In this document: positions 33,914-43,211 of the stretch, piece by piece
Numbering within the stretch: position 1 is the stretch's first letter
How the letters are laid out: every line of letters begins with the position of its first letter
NCBI GenBank assembly: GCA_036677685.1
Contig: JAVBWA010000029.1
Location: 26,102-90,101 of the forward strand
DNA length: 64,000 nucleotides
DNA from: JAQUBU01 sp036677685
Lineage (GTDB): Bacteria > Bacillota > Syntrophomonadia > Syntrophomonadales > Syntrophomonadaceae
Direction: 5' to 3'
Made by a program: the position numbers and the translations under genes
The notes under the pieces: generated by a model
The model's input: the letters and a program-made list of their open reading frames with translations, nothing else
Told to the model about the DNA's origin: nothing
The model's database searches: none

Positions 33914-35446
33914 TTATTCCCACTCAATGGTTCCGGGAGGTTTGCTGGTGATATCATAAGCAACCCGGTTTACGCCCTTGACCTCATTGACAATGCGCCG
34001 GGCCATAATATCCAGCAATTCATAAGGAAGTCGTGCCCATTCGGCGGTCATGGCATCATCACTTACTACCGCGCGGATGATGATAGGATATGCATAGGTA
34101 CGGGCGTCACCCATTACCCCAACGCTCCTGATGGGGGGCAAGACCGCAAAAGCCTGCCAGATTTCCCTTTCCAGACCGGCTAGTTTGATTTCCTCACGTA
34201 CAATGGCATCCGCTTCCCGCAAAATATCCAGTTTTTCTTTAGTGACCTCCTCCAAAACCCGAACTCCCAGACCAGGGCCGGGGAAGGGCTGACGCCATAC
34301 GCTTTCGGATGGGATGCCGAGTTTTTCCCCCAAAATCCTTACTTCATCCTTAAATAACAATCGTAATGGTTCCAGAAGCTTGAAATCCATGTCTTCCGGA
34401 AGTCCCCCGACATTATGATGGCTTTTTATGGTATGGGCGGTTTTGGTCCCACTTTCAATAATATCCGGGTAAATAGTACCCTGCACCAGATAATCTATTT
34501 CACCCAGCTTGGCCTTCTCTTCTTCAAAAACCCGGATAAACTCTTCCCCGATTATCTTGCGTTTTTGCTCCGGCTCCTTGACTCCGGCCAGCTTATTTAA
34601 AAACCGGGCTTCTGCAGGCACAAAAATCAGCTTCATTTGCATTTGATTTTGAAAGGTCTCAACTACCTGTGTTGCTTCATCCTTGCGCAAAAGCCCATTG
34701 TCCACAAATACACAGACCAACTGATCTCCAACCGCTTTATGCACCAGGGTGGCCGCTACTGCGGAATCTACACCACCGCTGAGTGCGCAGAGCACTTTTT
34801 TGTCACCAACCTTGGTTTTTATTTCGCTGAGCATTTCAGTGATATAGTCGCTGAGATCCCAATCTCCTTTAAGGCCGCAGACTTTAAAGAGAAAGTTTTT
34901 CAAAATATCCATACCCCGTATGGTATGTTTTACCTCCGGGTGAAATTGCACTCCGTAAAACTTGCGTTCGGGCGCGCTGATCGCGGCCACCGGACAATTG
35001 GCAGTGCTGGCGGTAAGCTTGAAACCTTCGGGCAGCAGTTTGGTAGCATCGCCATGACTCATCCAGACCTGCATATCCCGTTCCAGACCGTCAAACAAAA
35101 GATCATCTTGTTCGACCTGCAAATTCATGCGTCCGTATTCCCGAATTGAACTGGCTTCAACTTTGCCTCCCAGCATTTGGGCCATTAGATGCATGCCATA
35201 ACAAATCCCCAAGACCGGAACTCCCATGGAGAATATGCGGGGGTCACAGGCTGGAGCCCCTTCCACATGGACGCTTTCGGGACCGCCGGTAAATATGAAA
35301 GCCTGCGGGTCTTTATCCATAATTTCATCATAAGTTATATCATAGGGAACCATTTCACAGTATACCGATAATTCCCGCACCCGCCGCGCTATCAGTTGGT
35401 TGTACTGCCCCCCGAAGTCCAGGACCAAAACCAGTTCTTTTTTCAT
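33914..35446 (-). CDS. guaA: GMP synthase (glutamine-hydrolysing)
   Basis: 510 aa. The N-terminal amidotransferase domain has GICYGMHLMAQ and VQFHPEV; the ATP-pyrophosphatase P-loop is CALSGGVDSAVAA; the C-terminal dimer domain ends PPGTIEWE. It converts XMP to GMP. It lies 9 nt after hpt. Confidence 0.97.
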   Translation of the reverse strand: MKKELVLVLDFGGQYNQLIARRVRELSVYCEMVPYDITYDEIMDKDPQAFIFTGGPESVHVEGAPACDPRIFSMGVPVLGICYGMHLMAQMLGGKVEASSIREYGRMNLQVEQDDLLFDGLERDMQVWMSHGDATKLLPEGFKLTASTANCPVAAISAPERKFYGVQFHPEVKHTIRGMDILKNFLFKVCGLKGDWDLSDYITEMLSEIKTKVGDKKVLCALSGGVDSAVAATLVHKAVGDQLVCVFVDNGLLRKDEATQVVETFQNQMQMKLIFVPAEARFLNKLAGVKEPEQKRKIIGEEFIRVFEEEKAKLGEIDYLVQGTIYPDIIESGTKTAHTIKSHHNVGGLPEDMDFKLLEPLRLLFKDEVRILGEKLGIPSESVWRQPFPGPGLGVRVLEEVTKEKLDILREADAIVREEIKLAGLEREIWQAFAVLPPIRSVGVMGDARTYAYPIIIRAVVSDDAMTAEWARLPYELLDIMARRIVNEVKGVNRVAYDITSKPPGTIEWE

Positions 35447-35455
35447 TGTACACCT

Positions 35456-35995
35456 CTAATTCTCATAAACTGCAGGTTTTAAAATACAGACTGCCGGGTA
35501 ATGGCGATACTGTTCGGCATAATCCAAGCCATAACCCACCACAAACTTATCCGGAATGGAATAACCCACATAATCCGGATAAATTTCGGCTTTCCGCCTT
35601 GATGGCTTGTCTAAAAGGCAGGCAATTTTTATACTGCGGGGATTCCTATTTTTAAGAACTTCGCTGATATATTTCAGGGTCAGCCCGGTATCGACAATAT
35701 CTTCCACGATCAATACGTCCCGATCCTTAATAGAATATTCCAAATCTTTTACTATACGAACCTCCCCGGAAGAAGAGGTGGAAAGTCCATAACTGGAAAC
35801 ATCCATAAAATCAAGCTCTACCGGCACATCTATTTCCCTTATTAAATCCGCCATAAATATGAAAGCACCCTTTAAAATACCTACTACCAATAAATCGCTT
35901 CCCTGATAATCTCTTGATATTTGTTTGCCCAATTCCGCTACTTTTTCCCTGAGTGTTGCCCGGTCAAACAAGACTTCAACTTTTACAAGATCCAA
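35456..35995 (-). CDS. hpt: Hypoxanthine phosphoribosyltransferase
   Basis: 179 aa, with the PRPP loop VLIVEDIVDTGLTLKYI and GILKGAFIFMADL. It salvages hypoxanthine or guanine. The start is TTG 35995 with GGGAGGG upstream. Grouping with guaA makes a GMP supply operon. Confidence 0.95.
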   Translation of the reverse strand: MDLVKVEVLFDRATLREKVAELGKQISRDYQGSDLLVVGILKGAFIFMADLIREIDVPVELDFMDVSSYGLSTSSSGEVRIVKDLEYSIKDRDVLIVEDIVDTGLTLKYISEVLKNRNPRSIKIACLLDKPSRRKAEIYPDYVGYSIPDKFVVGYGLDYAEQYRHYPAVCILKPAVYEN

Positions 35996-36017
35996 GTGTT
36001 ATCCCTCCCTAAAATGG

Positions 36018-36046
36018 ATTATAACAACAAGTAGGGCAAGGTGCAA
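36018..36046 (-). promoter_or_regulatory. Promoter of hpt-guaA
   Basis: On the minus strand TTGCAC (36046-36041), 17 nt, TATAAT (36023-36018). The resulting leader is about 20 nt, too short for a riboswitch. Confidence 0.75.
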
Positions 36047-36137
36047 ATGCTTGCCGCTTAATGACAAATAATATTAATAATTGTCTGTTGTTCCAATACT
36101 AAATACGACACGTATATTATCCTTCTTACAGGTTTTT

Positions 36138-36327
36138 TAAATATCGTAAGAGACTGCGGAACAGTTTCAACACAATTTAATCATTCCCGAAGGGAATCAA
36201 TATAAGTGGTCCCCGTAGGGAGAAACACAGCGCTGCAACGAGGTGGGGTATTGGAACACCTCCGTCTGTTTTATTAATAGGAATCCGACCTTTTTAAAAA
36301 ACGGGGTACATATTTTCGCCTCGTTAT
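36138..36327 (-). repeat. Family-1 structured repeat, copy R6 (full length)
   Basis: A full copy, with the CATTCCCGAAGGGAATC and GTCCCCGTAGGG hairpins intact and the internal CAACGAGGTGG paired with TTCGCCTCGTTAT at the end through one G-T wobble. It is the one full same-orientation copy not next to a stop codon. It is followed by family-2 copy F1; together they fill the gene-free 36047-36536. Confidence 0.85.
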
Positions 36328-36381
36328 ACAAATAAAAGCAGGATTTACCGCCCTGCTGATTCAAAAAGGCAAAAAGCTTAA

Positions 36382-36439
36382 GGTGAAAAGCCCGTTCATG
36401 TAACGTAGCATTGTACGCATCAATCACGGACTTTTCACC
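36382..36439 (-). repeat. Family-2 palindromic repeat, copy F1
   Basis: On the minus strand GGTGAAAAGTCCGTGATTGA...TGAACGGGCTTTTCACC forms a hairpin. The core CCGTGATTGA, GCGTAC, ACGTT and TGAACGG is shared with copies at 51777 and 58199, while the outer arms differ in sequence but pair perfectly here. A separate AGCAGGGG-CTGAA-CCCCTGCT hairpin lies at about 36506-36526. Confidence 0.75.
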
Positions 36440-36536
36440 ATGTCCCATGCCTTATTCAAGTCATTCGCCCTTAGAGCTTGCCGATCTGTTCGGCAGATCA
36501 GCAGGGGCTGAACCCCTGCTGAAATTAATCGTCTAT

Positions 36537-37250
36537 CTAGTTTTTGTAACTGTTAACATCCGGTTTTTCGATTTTAATATTTTTATTCAGGTCGTAAAAC
36601 TCAACCTCAATATTCAAACTGGTACTTGGCACTTTTTTATTTATTGCCTTTAGACTGGCCTTGCGAATAAAATCTTGTTTGTAATCAAGCCAGATCTGAT
36701 ATTCAATGTTTTTCCACAAACTTTCCAGAAGTTCACTATCAACAGATGGATGACAGGCAACCAACATACATTCCACACCATCTATTTTTTCAAAACCCTT
36801 CTTTTCTACTGTATTTAATTGTTTAAAGCGGAAATTTGATAATGGGTTGAGTTCCGATATAAGGAGTTCCTCGGAATTATTACTGTTGCTGTCAATCACC
36901 AGCCATTTTTCGGAAAATGCATCATAGTTGTAGATGGTGTGGTCAATAAAATAGATATCTATAGATGTGTTAACCATCTCCCCCTTTATATGCGTATTTC
37001 CTAGATTTTTTTCGCCTTTTACCTTACTTATCACCTCCTTCCGACCATTTACATTGAGCATGGAATTCAAGCTATATTTATAGCTGCTAGCCTTGGCCAT
37101 ATTCTTTAAGCTGGTTTGAAGCTCAACCGCGGGATCAAGCTTGGATTTGACATAGTAATCATGGATACAGGGTCCTAATGCCACCCCCCCTAGCAGCAGC
37201 AGGGCTAATATGATCAGAATCGTCCAACGGGTTTTATTTATTTTCCTCAC
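36537..37250 (-). CDS. Membrane-anchored hypothetical protein, LolA/LppX-like
   Basis: 237 aa with one N-terminal membrane helix (WTILIILALLLLGGVALGP) and an extracellular beta-rich domain (SYKYSLNSMLNVNGRKEV, VEKKGFEKIDGVECMLV). The pattern resembles LolA-like or DUF6612-type lipid or peptidoglycan sensor domains, but no firm family is claimed. GTG 37250 directly follows AAGGA with no spacer, an unusual arrangement. It is not in an operon. Confidence 0.7.
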   Translation of the reverse strand: MRKINKTRWTILIILALLLLGGVALGPCIHDYYVKSKLDPAVELQTSLKNMAKASSYKYSLNSMLNVNGRKEVISKVKGEKNLGNTHIKGEMVNTSIDIYFIDHTIYNYDAFSEKWLVIDSNSNNSEELLISELNPLSNFRFKQLNTVEKKGFEKIDGVECMLVACHPSVDSELLESLWKNIEYQIWLDYKQDFIRKASLKAINKKVPSTSLNIEVEFYDLNKNIKIEKPDVNSYKN

Positions 37251-37385
37251 TCCTTAAACTATTCCGATGATTTCTCTTCACTTGAGTAGTACATTTTATT
37301 AACCCCAATATCTATATATACCGCAATCAAGAGTAGTATTTTATTCCAATACTATATCTCACATTAACTATGGAAATAACCAAGC

Positions 37386-37565
37386 TAAAAAATGTCTCCC
37401 GCTTCTTTAAGCGGTCGGGGTCTTATTAACAAAACAGGCGGCGGAGTTCCTTCCAATACCCGCCTCGTTGCAGCGGTGCGCTGCCCCCTACGGGGACCAC
37501 TTATATTGATTCCTTTCGGGAATGACTAAATTGTGTTGAAACTGCTCCGCAGTTTCTTCCAATGA
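37386..37565 (+). repeat. Family-1 structured repeat, copy R7 (full length, opposite orientation)
   Basis: The only inverted copy. It reads, plus strand, CCCGCTTCTTTAAGCGG, GGCGGCGG, CCCGCCTCGTTGCAGCGG, CCCCCTACGGGG, GATTCCTTTCGGGAATG and GAAACTGCTCCGCAGTTTC. The terminal ATAACGAGG is missing. It lies just upstream of the glnA promoter. Bases 37251-37385 hold nothing recognised. Confidence 0.85.
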
Positions 37566-37589
37566 TTAAGAGAAAAGCATTCGTTATTC

Positions 37590-37652
37590 GGTATACAATA
37601 TACTGTATATTGAATGATGCATTCTTTACTATGTATACTGTATTTGGTATAA
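37590..37652 (+). promoter_or_regulatory. glnA promoter and operator-like repeats
   Basis: TTTACT, 17 nt, TATAAT (ending near 37652) is the likely promoter. Upstream are GTATACAATATAC (palindrome), GAATGATGCATTC (palindrome) and two TATACTGTAT direct repeats about 37 bp apart, one in the promoter spacer. No GlnR-type TGTNA-N7-TNACA box was seen, so another regulator is implied. Confidence 0.55.
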
Positions 37653-37690
37653 TTCTCAGGAAAATTATATTGGGCAAAGGAGGCCATATA

Positions 37691-39124
37691 ATGTTTAACA
37701 GTTATGAGGAAGTAATGGATTTTTGCACTGAACAGGAAATTCAAATGATTGATTTCAAGATGATCGACTTATTAGGAAGGTGGCGCCATCTGGGCATCCC
37801 GATCGGTCGTTTCAAACCCGAGACCCTTACATACGGCATTGGTTTTGACGGTTCCAATTACGGATTTGCCCCGATAGAAAAAAGTGACATGGTTTTTATC
37901 CCGGACATTTCCACCGCAGTTCACGAGCCTTTCACCGATGTCCCCACCTTGAGCATGATAGGCGATGTCTTTGTCATAGCCCAAGCCGAAAATTACCGTT
38001 TCGACCAGGACCCCCGCAGTATAGCTTTCAAAGCTGAAGAATACATGAAGTCAACCGGGATAGCCGATGAAATGAGAATCGGACCTGAATATGAGTTTCA
38101 CATCTTCGACCATGTAAGCTACGAATGCACACCTCAAAAATCAGGATTTACCATAGATGCCGAACAGGCCATCTGGAACAGCGGCGACAACGAGTTTCAG
38201 AACCTGGGTTACAAGATTCCCCTCAAAGGCGGTTATCATATAGCTCCCCCACAGGATGTGCTCTACGACTTGAGAGCCCGGATGTGTGTTTTGATGGAAG
38301 AAAACAATATACCGGTAAAATACCATCACCACGAAGTCGGCGGCCCCGGACAGGTTGAAATCGAAGTTGAATTTGGCACCATGCTGGAAATGGCCGACAA
38401 GACCATGCTGGCAAAATATCTTATTAAGAACCTGGCTTTTCAGGAAGGCAAAACCGTTACTTTCATGCCCAAGCCTTTATTTGCCGAGGCAGGCAATGGT
38501 TTACACGTACATATGCACCTTTTTAAAAACAATGAGCCCTTATTCTATGATGAGAATGGTTATTCGGGCCTGAGCCAGGAAGCCCTTTACTTTATCGGCG
38601 GTTTGCTGAAACATGCCCCGGCTGTTTTGGCTTTTACCAATCCCAGTACCAATTCCTACAAACGTCTGGTTCCCGGCTATGAAGCTCCGGTCAGCGTCTG
38701 TTTCGCAACTGCCAACCGCAGTGCGGTAATCCGGGTTCCGGCTTATGCCAAGAGCCCCATGCAAAAACGCTTTGAATTCCGTTCGGCAGATGCCACCTGC
38801 AATCCCTACCTGGGATTTTCCGCTATGCTGATGGCAGGCCTGGATGGTATCAAGAATAAAATCGATCCTACTGCCGAAGGTTTTGGCCCTTATGATGTCA
38901 ATTTGTATCATCTTTCTCCGGAAGAACAAGCTAAAATCAAAGGACTTCCGACCAGCCTCGATGAAGCCTTGGATGCCCTGGAAAAGGATCATGATTTTCT
39001 GATGGCCGGGGGAGTTTTCCCGCAACGGCTGATTGAAATCTGGATCGCCAACAAGCGCAAAGAAGCCCGCAAGGTAAATGATATCCCCCATCCTATGGAA
39101 TTTGAATTATACTACGATCTGTAA
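37691..39124 (+). CDS. glnA: Glutamine synthetase, type I
   Basis: About 477 aa. ATG 37691 follows AAAGGAGG; upstream in-frame codons are promoter sequence. Active-site stretches are GFDGSNYGFAPIEKSDM, GPEYEFHIF, EVGGPGQVEIEVEFG, the ATP loop HVHMHLF and NPSTNSYKRLVPG. It assimilates ammonia. Whether the adenylylation-site Tyr is present cannot be settled by eye. Confidence 0.95.
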   Translation: MFNSYEEVMDFCTEQEIQMIDFKMIDLLGRWRHLGIPIGRFKPETLTYGIGFDGSNYGFAPIEKSDMVFIPDISTAVHEPFTDVPTLSMIGDVFVIAQAENYRFDQDPRSIAFKAEEYMKSTGIADEMRIGPEYEFHIFDHVSYECTPQKSGFTIDAEQAIWNSGDNEFQNLGYKIPLKGGYHIAPPQDVLYDLRARMCVLMEENNIPVKYHHHEVGGPGQVEIEVEFGTMLEMADKTMLAKYLIKNLAFQEGKTVTFMPKPLFAEAGNGLHVHMHLFKNNEPLFYDENGYSGLSQEALYFIGGLLKHAPAVLAFTNPSTNSYKRLVPGYEAPVSVCFATANRSAVIRVPAYAKSPMQKRFEFRSADATCNPYLGFSAMLMAGLDGIKNKIDPTAEGFGPYDVNLYHLSPEEQAKIKGLPTSLDEALDALEKDHDFLMAGGVFPQRLIEIWIANKRKEARKVNDIPHPMEFELYYDL

Positions 39125-39147
39125 TTATAAATCACCTGGGACTAATA

Positions 39148-39186
39148 CAAAGAGGCTGTTGATACAATCAACAGCCTCTTTATTTA
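39148..39186. terminator. Bidirectional terminator between glnA and accA
   Basis: AAAGAGGCTGTTGAT-ACA-ATCAACAGCCTCTTT is a 15-bp perfect stem flanked by A and T runs, serving both convergent transcripts. Confidence 0.92.
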
Positions 39187-39203
39187 ATTACTCTTTCTTT
39201 TGC

Positions 39204-40160
39204 CTATTCGTTAAATTTTCCTATTCTTCTTAGTTTTTCATAACGCTGGGCCAGCAATTCATCTCTATCACATGCCACGATAGCGGGAAGATACTTCTTA
39301 ACGGCCTCCTTAATGCTGGCGATGGTCGCCTCATAATCCAGATGGGCTCCTCCCAGCGGTTCAGCGATTATGTCATCAACTATCCCTAGATTATAAAGAT
39401 CTTGAGCAGTTATCTTCATGGCCTGAGCCATTTCCTCCACCCGCTCCAAATCCTTCCACAAAATAGATGCGCATGCTTCAGGAGATGCTACTGCAAAGAC
39501 CGCATTGGAAAGCATTAAAAGGCGATCGGAAACGGCCAGGGCTAATGCACCACCGCTCCCGCCTTCTCCGGTAACTATAGCCAGAATCGGTACCCTCAGA
39601 CCGGCCATGGTCATCAAGACCTGGGAAATAGCCCAGGCTTGGCCTCTTTCCTCGGCACCAATACCGGGGTAAGCCCCCGGGGTGTCAATAAAAGTCAGGA
39701 CCGGGCGATTAAACTTTTCCGCCTGCCGCAAGAGACGCTCAATTTTTCGGTAACCCTCGGGATGGGGCATACCAAAATTGTATTGCAGGTTTTCTTTGGT
39801 ATTCTTGCCTTTACGGTAGCCCAAAATGGTCAGGGGCTGCCCTTCAAAGCTCCCGATTCCTCCTATCATGGCAGCATCCTCGCCGAAGCAGCGATCGCCA
39901 TGCAGTTCAATCCATTCATCGCAGAGCGCTGCGATATAGTCAACCGCCCCGGGACGGTCAGAATGACGGCTCAAAAGGACTTTTTCCCAGGGAAGCAGAT
40001 TCTGATAGCGCAAATCGCGGTCTTCTTTAATTTTTTGCTCCAATATTTCAATCTCACTGGACAAATCAAACTGCATATCCTTGGAGAGATCATTCAATTC
40101 AGCCAGTTTTTCCTTCAAATCCTGCAATTTCTGTTCATAATCAAATTGACGTTTAACCAC
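39204..40160 (-). CDS. accA: Acetyl-CoA carboxylase, carboxyltransferase alpha subunit
   Basis: 318 aa with FIDTPGAYPGIGAEERGQA and GEGGSGGALALAVSDRLLML, the carboxyltransferase signatures, and an N-terminal coiled region. It transfers CO2 from carboxybiotin to acetyl-CoA with AccD. It overlaps accD by 8 nt. accB and accC are not in the window. Confidence 0.96.
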   Translation of the reverse strand: MVKRQFDYEQKLQDLKEKLAELNDLSKDMQFDLSSEIEILEQKIKEDRDLRYQNLLPWEKVLLSRHSDRPGAVDYIAALCDEWIELHGDRCFGEDAAMIGGIGSFEGQPLTILGYRKGKNTKENLQYNFGMPHPEGYRKIERLLRQAEKFNRPVLTFIDTPGAYPGIGAEERGQAWAISQVLMTMAGLRVPILAIVTGEGGSGGALALAVSDRLLMLSNAVFAVASPEACASILWKDLERVEEMAQAMKITAQDLYNLGIVDDIIAEPLGGAHLDYEATIASIKEAVKKYLPAIVACDRDELLAQRYEKLRRIGKFNE

Positions 40161-41013
40161 GGCGTCCTCCTTTATGCAAGCCGAGCAAGCATGTCAATTT
40201 TTCCCTGATTTGTGAACGCTCAAGAATAATATCGATCATGCCATGCTCCAATAGAAATTCGGAACGCTGAAATTTCTCGGGTAATTGCTGACCAATTGTC
40301 TGTTTTATAACTCGGGGACCGGCAAAGCCTACCAGTGCTCCCGGCTCAGCTATAATTATATCAGCCAGCGAAGCGAAGCTGGCGGAAACTCCGCCGGTAG
40401 TCGGATTGGTCAAAATAGAGATATACAATAATCCAGCCTCATTTAGTTTATTGATCGCCGCACTGGTCTTGGCCATCTGCATCAAGGCGGTCAAACCTTC
40501 CTGCATCCGGGCGCCGCCCGAACACGTGCAGATTATAAGCGGGCACTGCTTCTCAATAGCCCGTTCAACAGCCCGGCTGACTTTTTCTCCCACCACTGAA
40601 CCCATACTTGCCATCATGAAATCCGATTCCATAACCGCTAATACTATATTATGGCCGCCGATGCGGGCATAACCGCAAACAATCGCTTCCTGCAACCCGG
40701 ATTTCGCCTCTGCACTTTCCAGCTTTTCTTCATAACCGGGAAAGTCCAGAATATTAAGGGACGAAAGCCCGGCATCAAACTCCTCAAAGCTGCCGCTATC
40801 TACCATAAGCTCAATTCGCTGTCCTGCGTTCATGGTAAAATGGTGTTTGCATTTTGGGCATACCCGATGGTTCTCCTCCAAAGTATCTTCGGACACCCGG
40901 AATGAGCAGCCCGGGCAGATACTGGACAATGTCGATTTTATTTGGGTTTGTGAATGGTCCATAGTAGGATTTATGGCAAAAAATTTTTTTCTGGTAAAGG
41001 TGTTCTTTATCAT
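40153..41013 (-). CDS. accD: Acetyl-CoA carboxylase, carboxyltransferase beta subunit
   Basis: 286 aa. The N-terminal zinc ribbon is CPGC...CPKC (about residues 34-57), followed by the crotonase-like domain with CTCSGGARMQEGLTALMQMAKT and NPTTGGVSASFA. The start may also be MDHSQTQ downstream. It lies next to fabZ without a gap. Confidence 0.95.
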   Translation of the reverse strand: MIKNTFTRKKFFAINPTMDHSQTQIKSTLSSICPGCSFRVSEDTLEENHRVCPKCKHHFTMNAGQRIELMVDSGSFEEFDAGLSSLNILDFPGYEEKLESAEAKSGLQEAIVCGYARIGGHNIVLAVMESDFMMASMGSVVGEKVSRAVERAIEKQCPLIICTCSGGARMQEGLTALMQMAKTSAAINKLNEAGLLYISILTNPTTGGVSASFASLADIIIAEPGALVGFAGPRVIKQTIGQQLPEKFQRSEFLLEHGMIDIILERSQIREKLTCLLGLHKGGRRG

Positions 41014-41466
41014 TTAATCAGTTTGGCCCTCCTTACCGGCCAGGGCAAATAGGAATTCACCCCCACAGACTGTCTTGTCGTCTATTTTAATACTGCTTTT
41101 CCCCTTGCCGATATTGCCTTTCATATTGGAAAACTCCGTAGTTATGAGCAGGGTATCACCGGGTACCGCCAGGCGTTTAAACCGGATACGGTCCACCCCG
41201 GCCAGATAGGCCAACTGCCCCCGGTATCTTTCATCACTTAAAATGGCACAGGCTCCCACCTGCGCCATCGCTTCAATCATCAGCACTCCCGGCATTACCG
41301 GACTCCCTGGAAAATGACCGATAAAAAACGGTTCATTAATAGTCACATTTTTTATGCCCACCGCCTTTTCGCCGGGCACCATTTCAATTATTCTATCCAC
41401 CAATAAAAATGGATAACGATGGGGAAGCACCTTCATAATGGCTTCAATATTCATCTCTGTACTCAT
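41014..41466 (-). CDS. fabZ: 3-hydroxyacyl-ACP dehydratase
   Basis: 150 aa hot-dog fold enzyme. The catalytic His is in LPHRYPFLLVDRI and the Glu in FPGSPVMPGVLMIEAMAQ. It dehydrates 3-hydroxyacyl-ACP in chain elongation. Confidence 0.96.
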   Translation of the reverse strand: MSTEMNIEAIMKVLPHRYPFLLVDRIIEMVPGEKAVGIKNVTINEPFFIGHFPGSPVMPGVLMIEAMAQVGACAILSDERYRGQLAYLAGVDRIRFKRLAVPGDTLLITTEFSNMKGNIGKGKSSIKIDDKTVCGGEFLFALAGKEGQTD

Positions 41467-41475
41467 TTCTATACC

Positions 41476-42717
41476 CTACCTTAGTTTACGTATTATCAAC
41501 GCGGCATTATGACCCCCAAAACCCAAAGAGTCAGACATCACTATATTCAGCTCTTGCCGGCGCGCTAATCCCGGTACATAGTCCAGGTCGCACAGGGGAT
41601 CGGGATTTTCCAGGTTTAACGTGGGAGGAACCGTACTATGCTCCATAGCCAAAGTACTGACAATTAATTCAATAGCTCCGGCGGCTCCCAGCATATGCCC
41701 GGTATAAGGTTTGGTAGAACTGACCAGCATTTTATAGCTATGCTCGCCAAAAACATCTTTAATCGCTTTGGTCTCAACCTGATCATTGAGGTCGGTGCCG
41801 GTGCCATGCGCATTAATGTAGTCGACTTCTTCCGGTTTAATTCCCGCCTCATTTAAGGCCATGCGAAAAGCCAGAGCCGCTCCACGGCCCTCCAAATCCG
41901 GCTGTACTACATGAACCGCATCAGCAGTCGCTCCGTAGCCTACCAGTTCGGCATAAATATGCGCCCCGCGCTGGAGGGCGTGTTCCATTTCTTCCAAGAT
42001 TAAAATGCCAGCTCCTTCGCCCATAACGAAACCATTGCGTTTGAGGTCAAAAGGCCGACAGGCTTTCAGCGGTTCTTCATTAGCCGTAGACAGGGCTTTC
42101 AGGGCGCAGAAACCGCCAATTGCCACTGGAGTAACCGACGCTTCAGTACCACCGGTAATCATAACATCGGCTTTGTTGTTCTTGATCAACTGAAAGGCTT
42201 CGCCTACGGAGTTGCTGCCCGAGGCACAGGCGGTAACGGTGCAGCCGTTAGGCCCCTTTACTCCCAACATGATAGCCACCTGACCAGCCGCCATATTGGA
42301 AATCATCATCGGAATAAAGAAAGGGCTGAGAGAGCCCACCCCTTTTTGCAGCATGACTTGGTGCTGTTTTTCAAAGGTTTCAATACCGCCGATTCCCGAT
42401 CCGATCCAAACCCCTATCCGGTCTGCATCCTCCGGTTTAATTTGCAGCCCTGCATCCTCCACCGCAATACGTGCTGCAGCACAGCCGTATTGGACAAAGA
42501 AGTCCATGCGCCGTGCCTCTTTGCGGGGGATATAATCCTGAGCCTGAAAATTCTTGACCTGCGCAGCTATTTTGGCCGGAAAATCAGCCGTATCAAAACG
42601 GTCAATAGCTGCTATGCCGCTTCGGCCCTCCATCAACTGCGTCCAAAACTCCTGTTTGTTATGTCCGATTGGGGAAATCATCCCCAAACCGGTAATTACT
42701 ACACGGCGACCGGGCAT
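41476..42717 (-). CDS. fabF: 3-oxoacyl-ACP synthase II
   Basis: 413 aa with the Cys-His-His triad in VTACASGSNSVGEAF, INAHGTGTDLND and GHMLGAAGAIE. It elongates acyl-ACP with malonyl-ACP. It lies 26 nt after acpP. Confidence 0.97.
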   Translation of the reverse strand: MPGRRVVITGLGMISPIGHNKQEFWTQLMEGRSGIAAIDRFDTADFPAKIAAQVKNFQAQDYIPRKEARRMDFFVQYGCAAARIAVEDAGLQIKPEDADRIGVWIGSGIGGIETFEKQHQVMLQKGVGSLSPFFIPMMISNMAAGQVAIMLGVKGPNGCTVTACASGSNSVGEAFQLIKNNKADVMITGGTEASVTPVAIGGFCALKALSTANEEPLKACRPFDLKRNGFVMGEGAGILILEEMEHALQRGAHIYAELVGYGATADAVHVVQPDLEGRGAALAFRMALNEAGIKPEEVDYINAHGTGTDLNDQVETKAIKDVFGEHSYKMLVSSTKPYTGHMLGAAGAIELIVSTLAMEHSTVPPTLNLENPDPLCDLDYVPGLARRQELNIVMSDSLGFGGHNAALIIRKLR

Positions 42718-42743
42718 AATATCACCTCTCTAAGTTATGCGTT

Positions 42744-42977
42744 TTACCCAATCCGGGCTTCAACATACTCGACTACTTGCTTGACAGTCTTCAATTTGGC
42801 GGCTTCTTCTTCCGGAATTTGAATGTCAAACTGCTCCTCAAGCAGCATGAGCATTTCTACAATATCCAGGGAATCAGCCTCCAAATCTTCAGCAAACCTG
42901 GATTCCAACTGGATATCTTCCTCGGGTATATCTTTGATTTCCACAATAATTTTTCTTAACTCCTCAAATACTGACAT
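42744..42977 (-). CDS. acpP: Acyl carrier protein
   Basis: 77 aa acidic protein. The phosphopantetheine Ser lies in EDLEADSLDIVEMLMLLE. It carries the growing acyl chain. It is separated from fabG by repeat R8. Confidence 0.96.
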   Translation of the reverse strand: MSVFEELRKIIVEIKDIPEEDIQLESRFAEDLEADSLDIVEMLMLLEEQFDIQIPEEEAAKLKTVKQVVEYVEARIG

Positions 42978-43013
42978 TCCAATATCCCCCTTCGTCTTTT
43001 AGATATATTTTTT

Positions 43014-43200
43014 TAAGTATCAAGAAACTGCGGAGCAGATTCAACTCAATTTAATCATTCCCAAAGGGAATCAATATAAGTGGTCCCCGTAGGGGGCAAC
43101 ATACCACTGCAACGAGGTGGGGTTTTCCGAACCCACCGCCGGTTTTTGTTAATGGGACCCCGGCCGTAAAAAAGTGTGGGATATCTTTTCACCTCGTTAT
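43014..43200 (-). repeat. Family-1 structured repeat, copy R8 (full length)
   Basis: A full copy lying inside the fab operon between fabG and acpP, 11 nt from the fabG stop. It shows compensatory changes: internal CCAC...GTGG and GGTGGG...CCCACC replace the CCGCC/GGCGG of other copies, and the closing TTCACCTCGTTAT matches its own AACGAGGTG. Confidence 0.88.
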
Positions 43201-43211
43201 ACTACACTATA

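Noticed and set aside
36001..36137. Purine riboswitch before hpt-guaA
   Set aside because: The promoter lies only about 20 nt from the start codon, and no aptamer motif is seen.
36197..36448. 83-aa minus-strand reading frame
   Set aside because: It is made of repeat R6 and palindrome F1.
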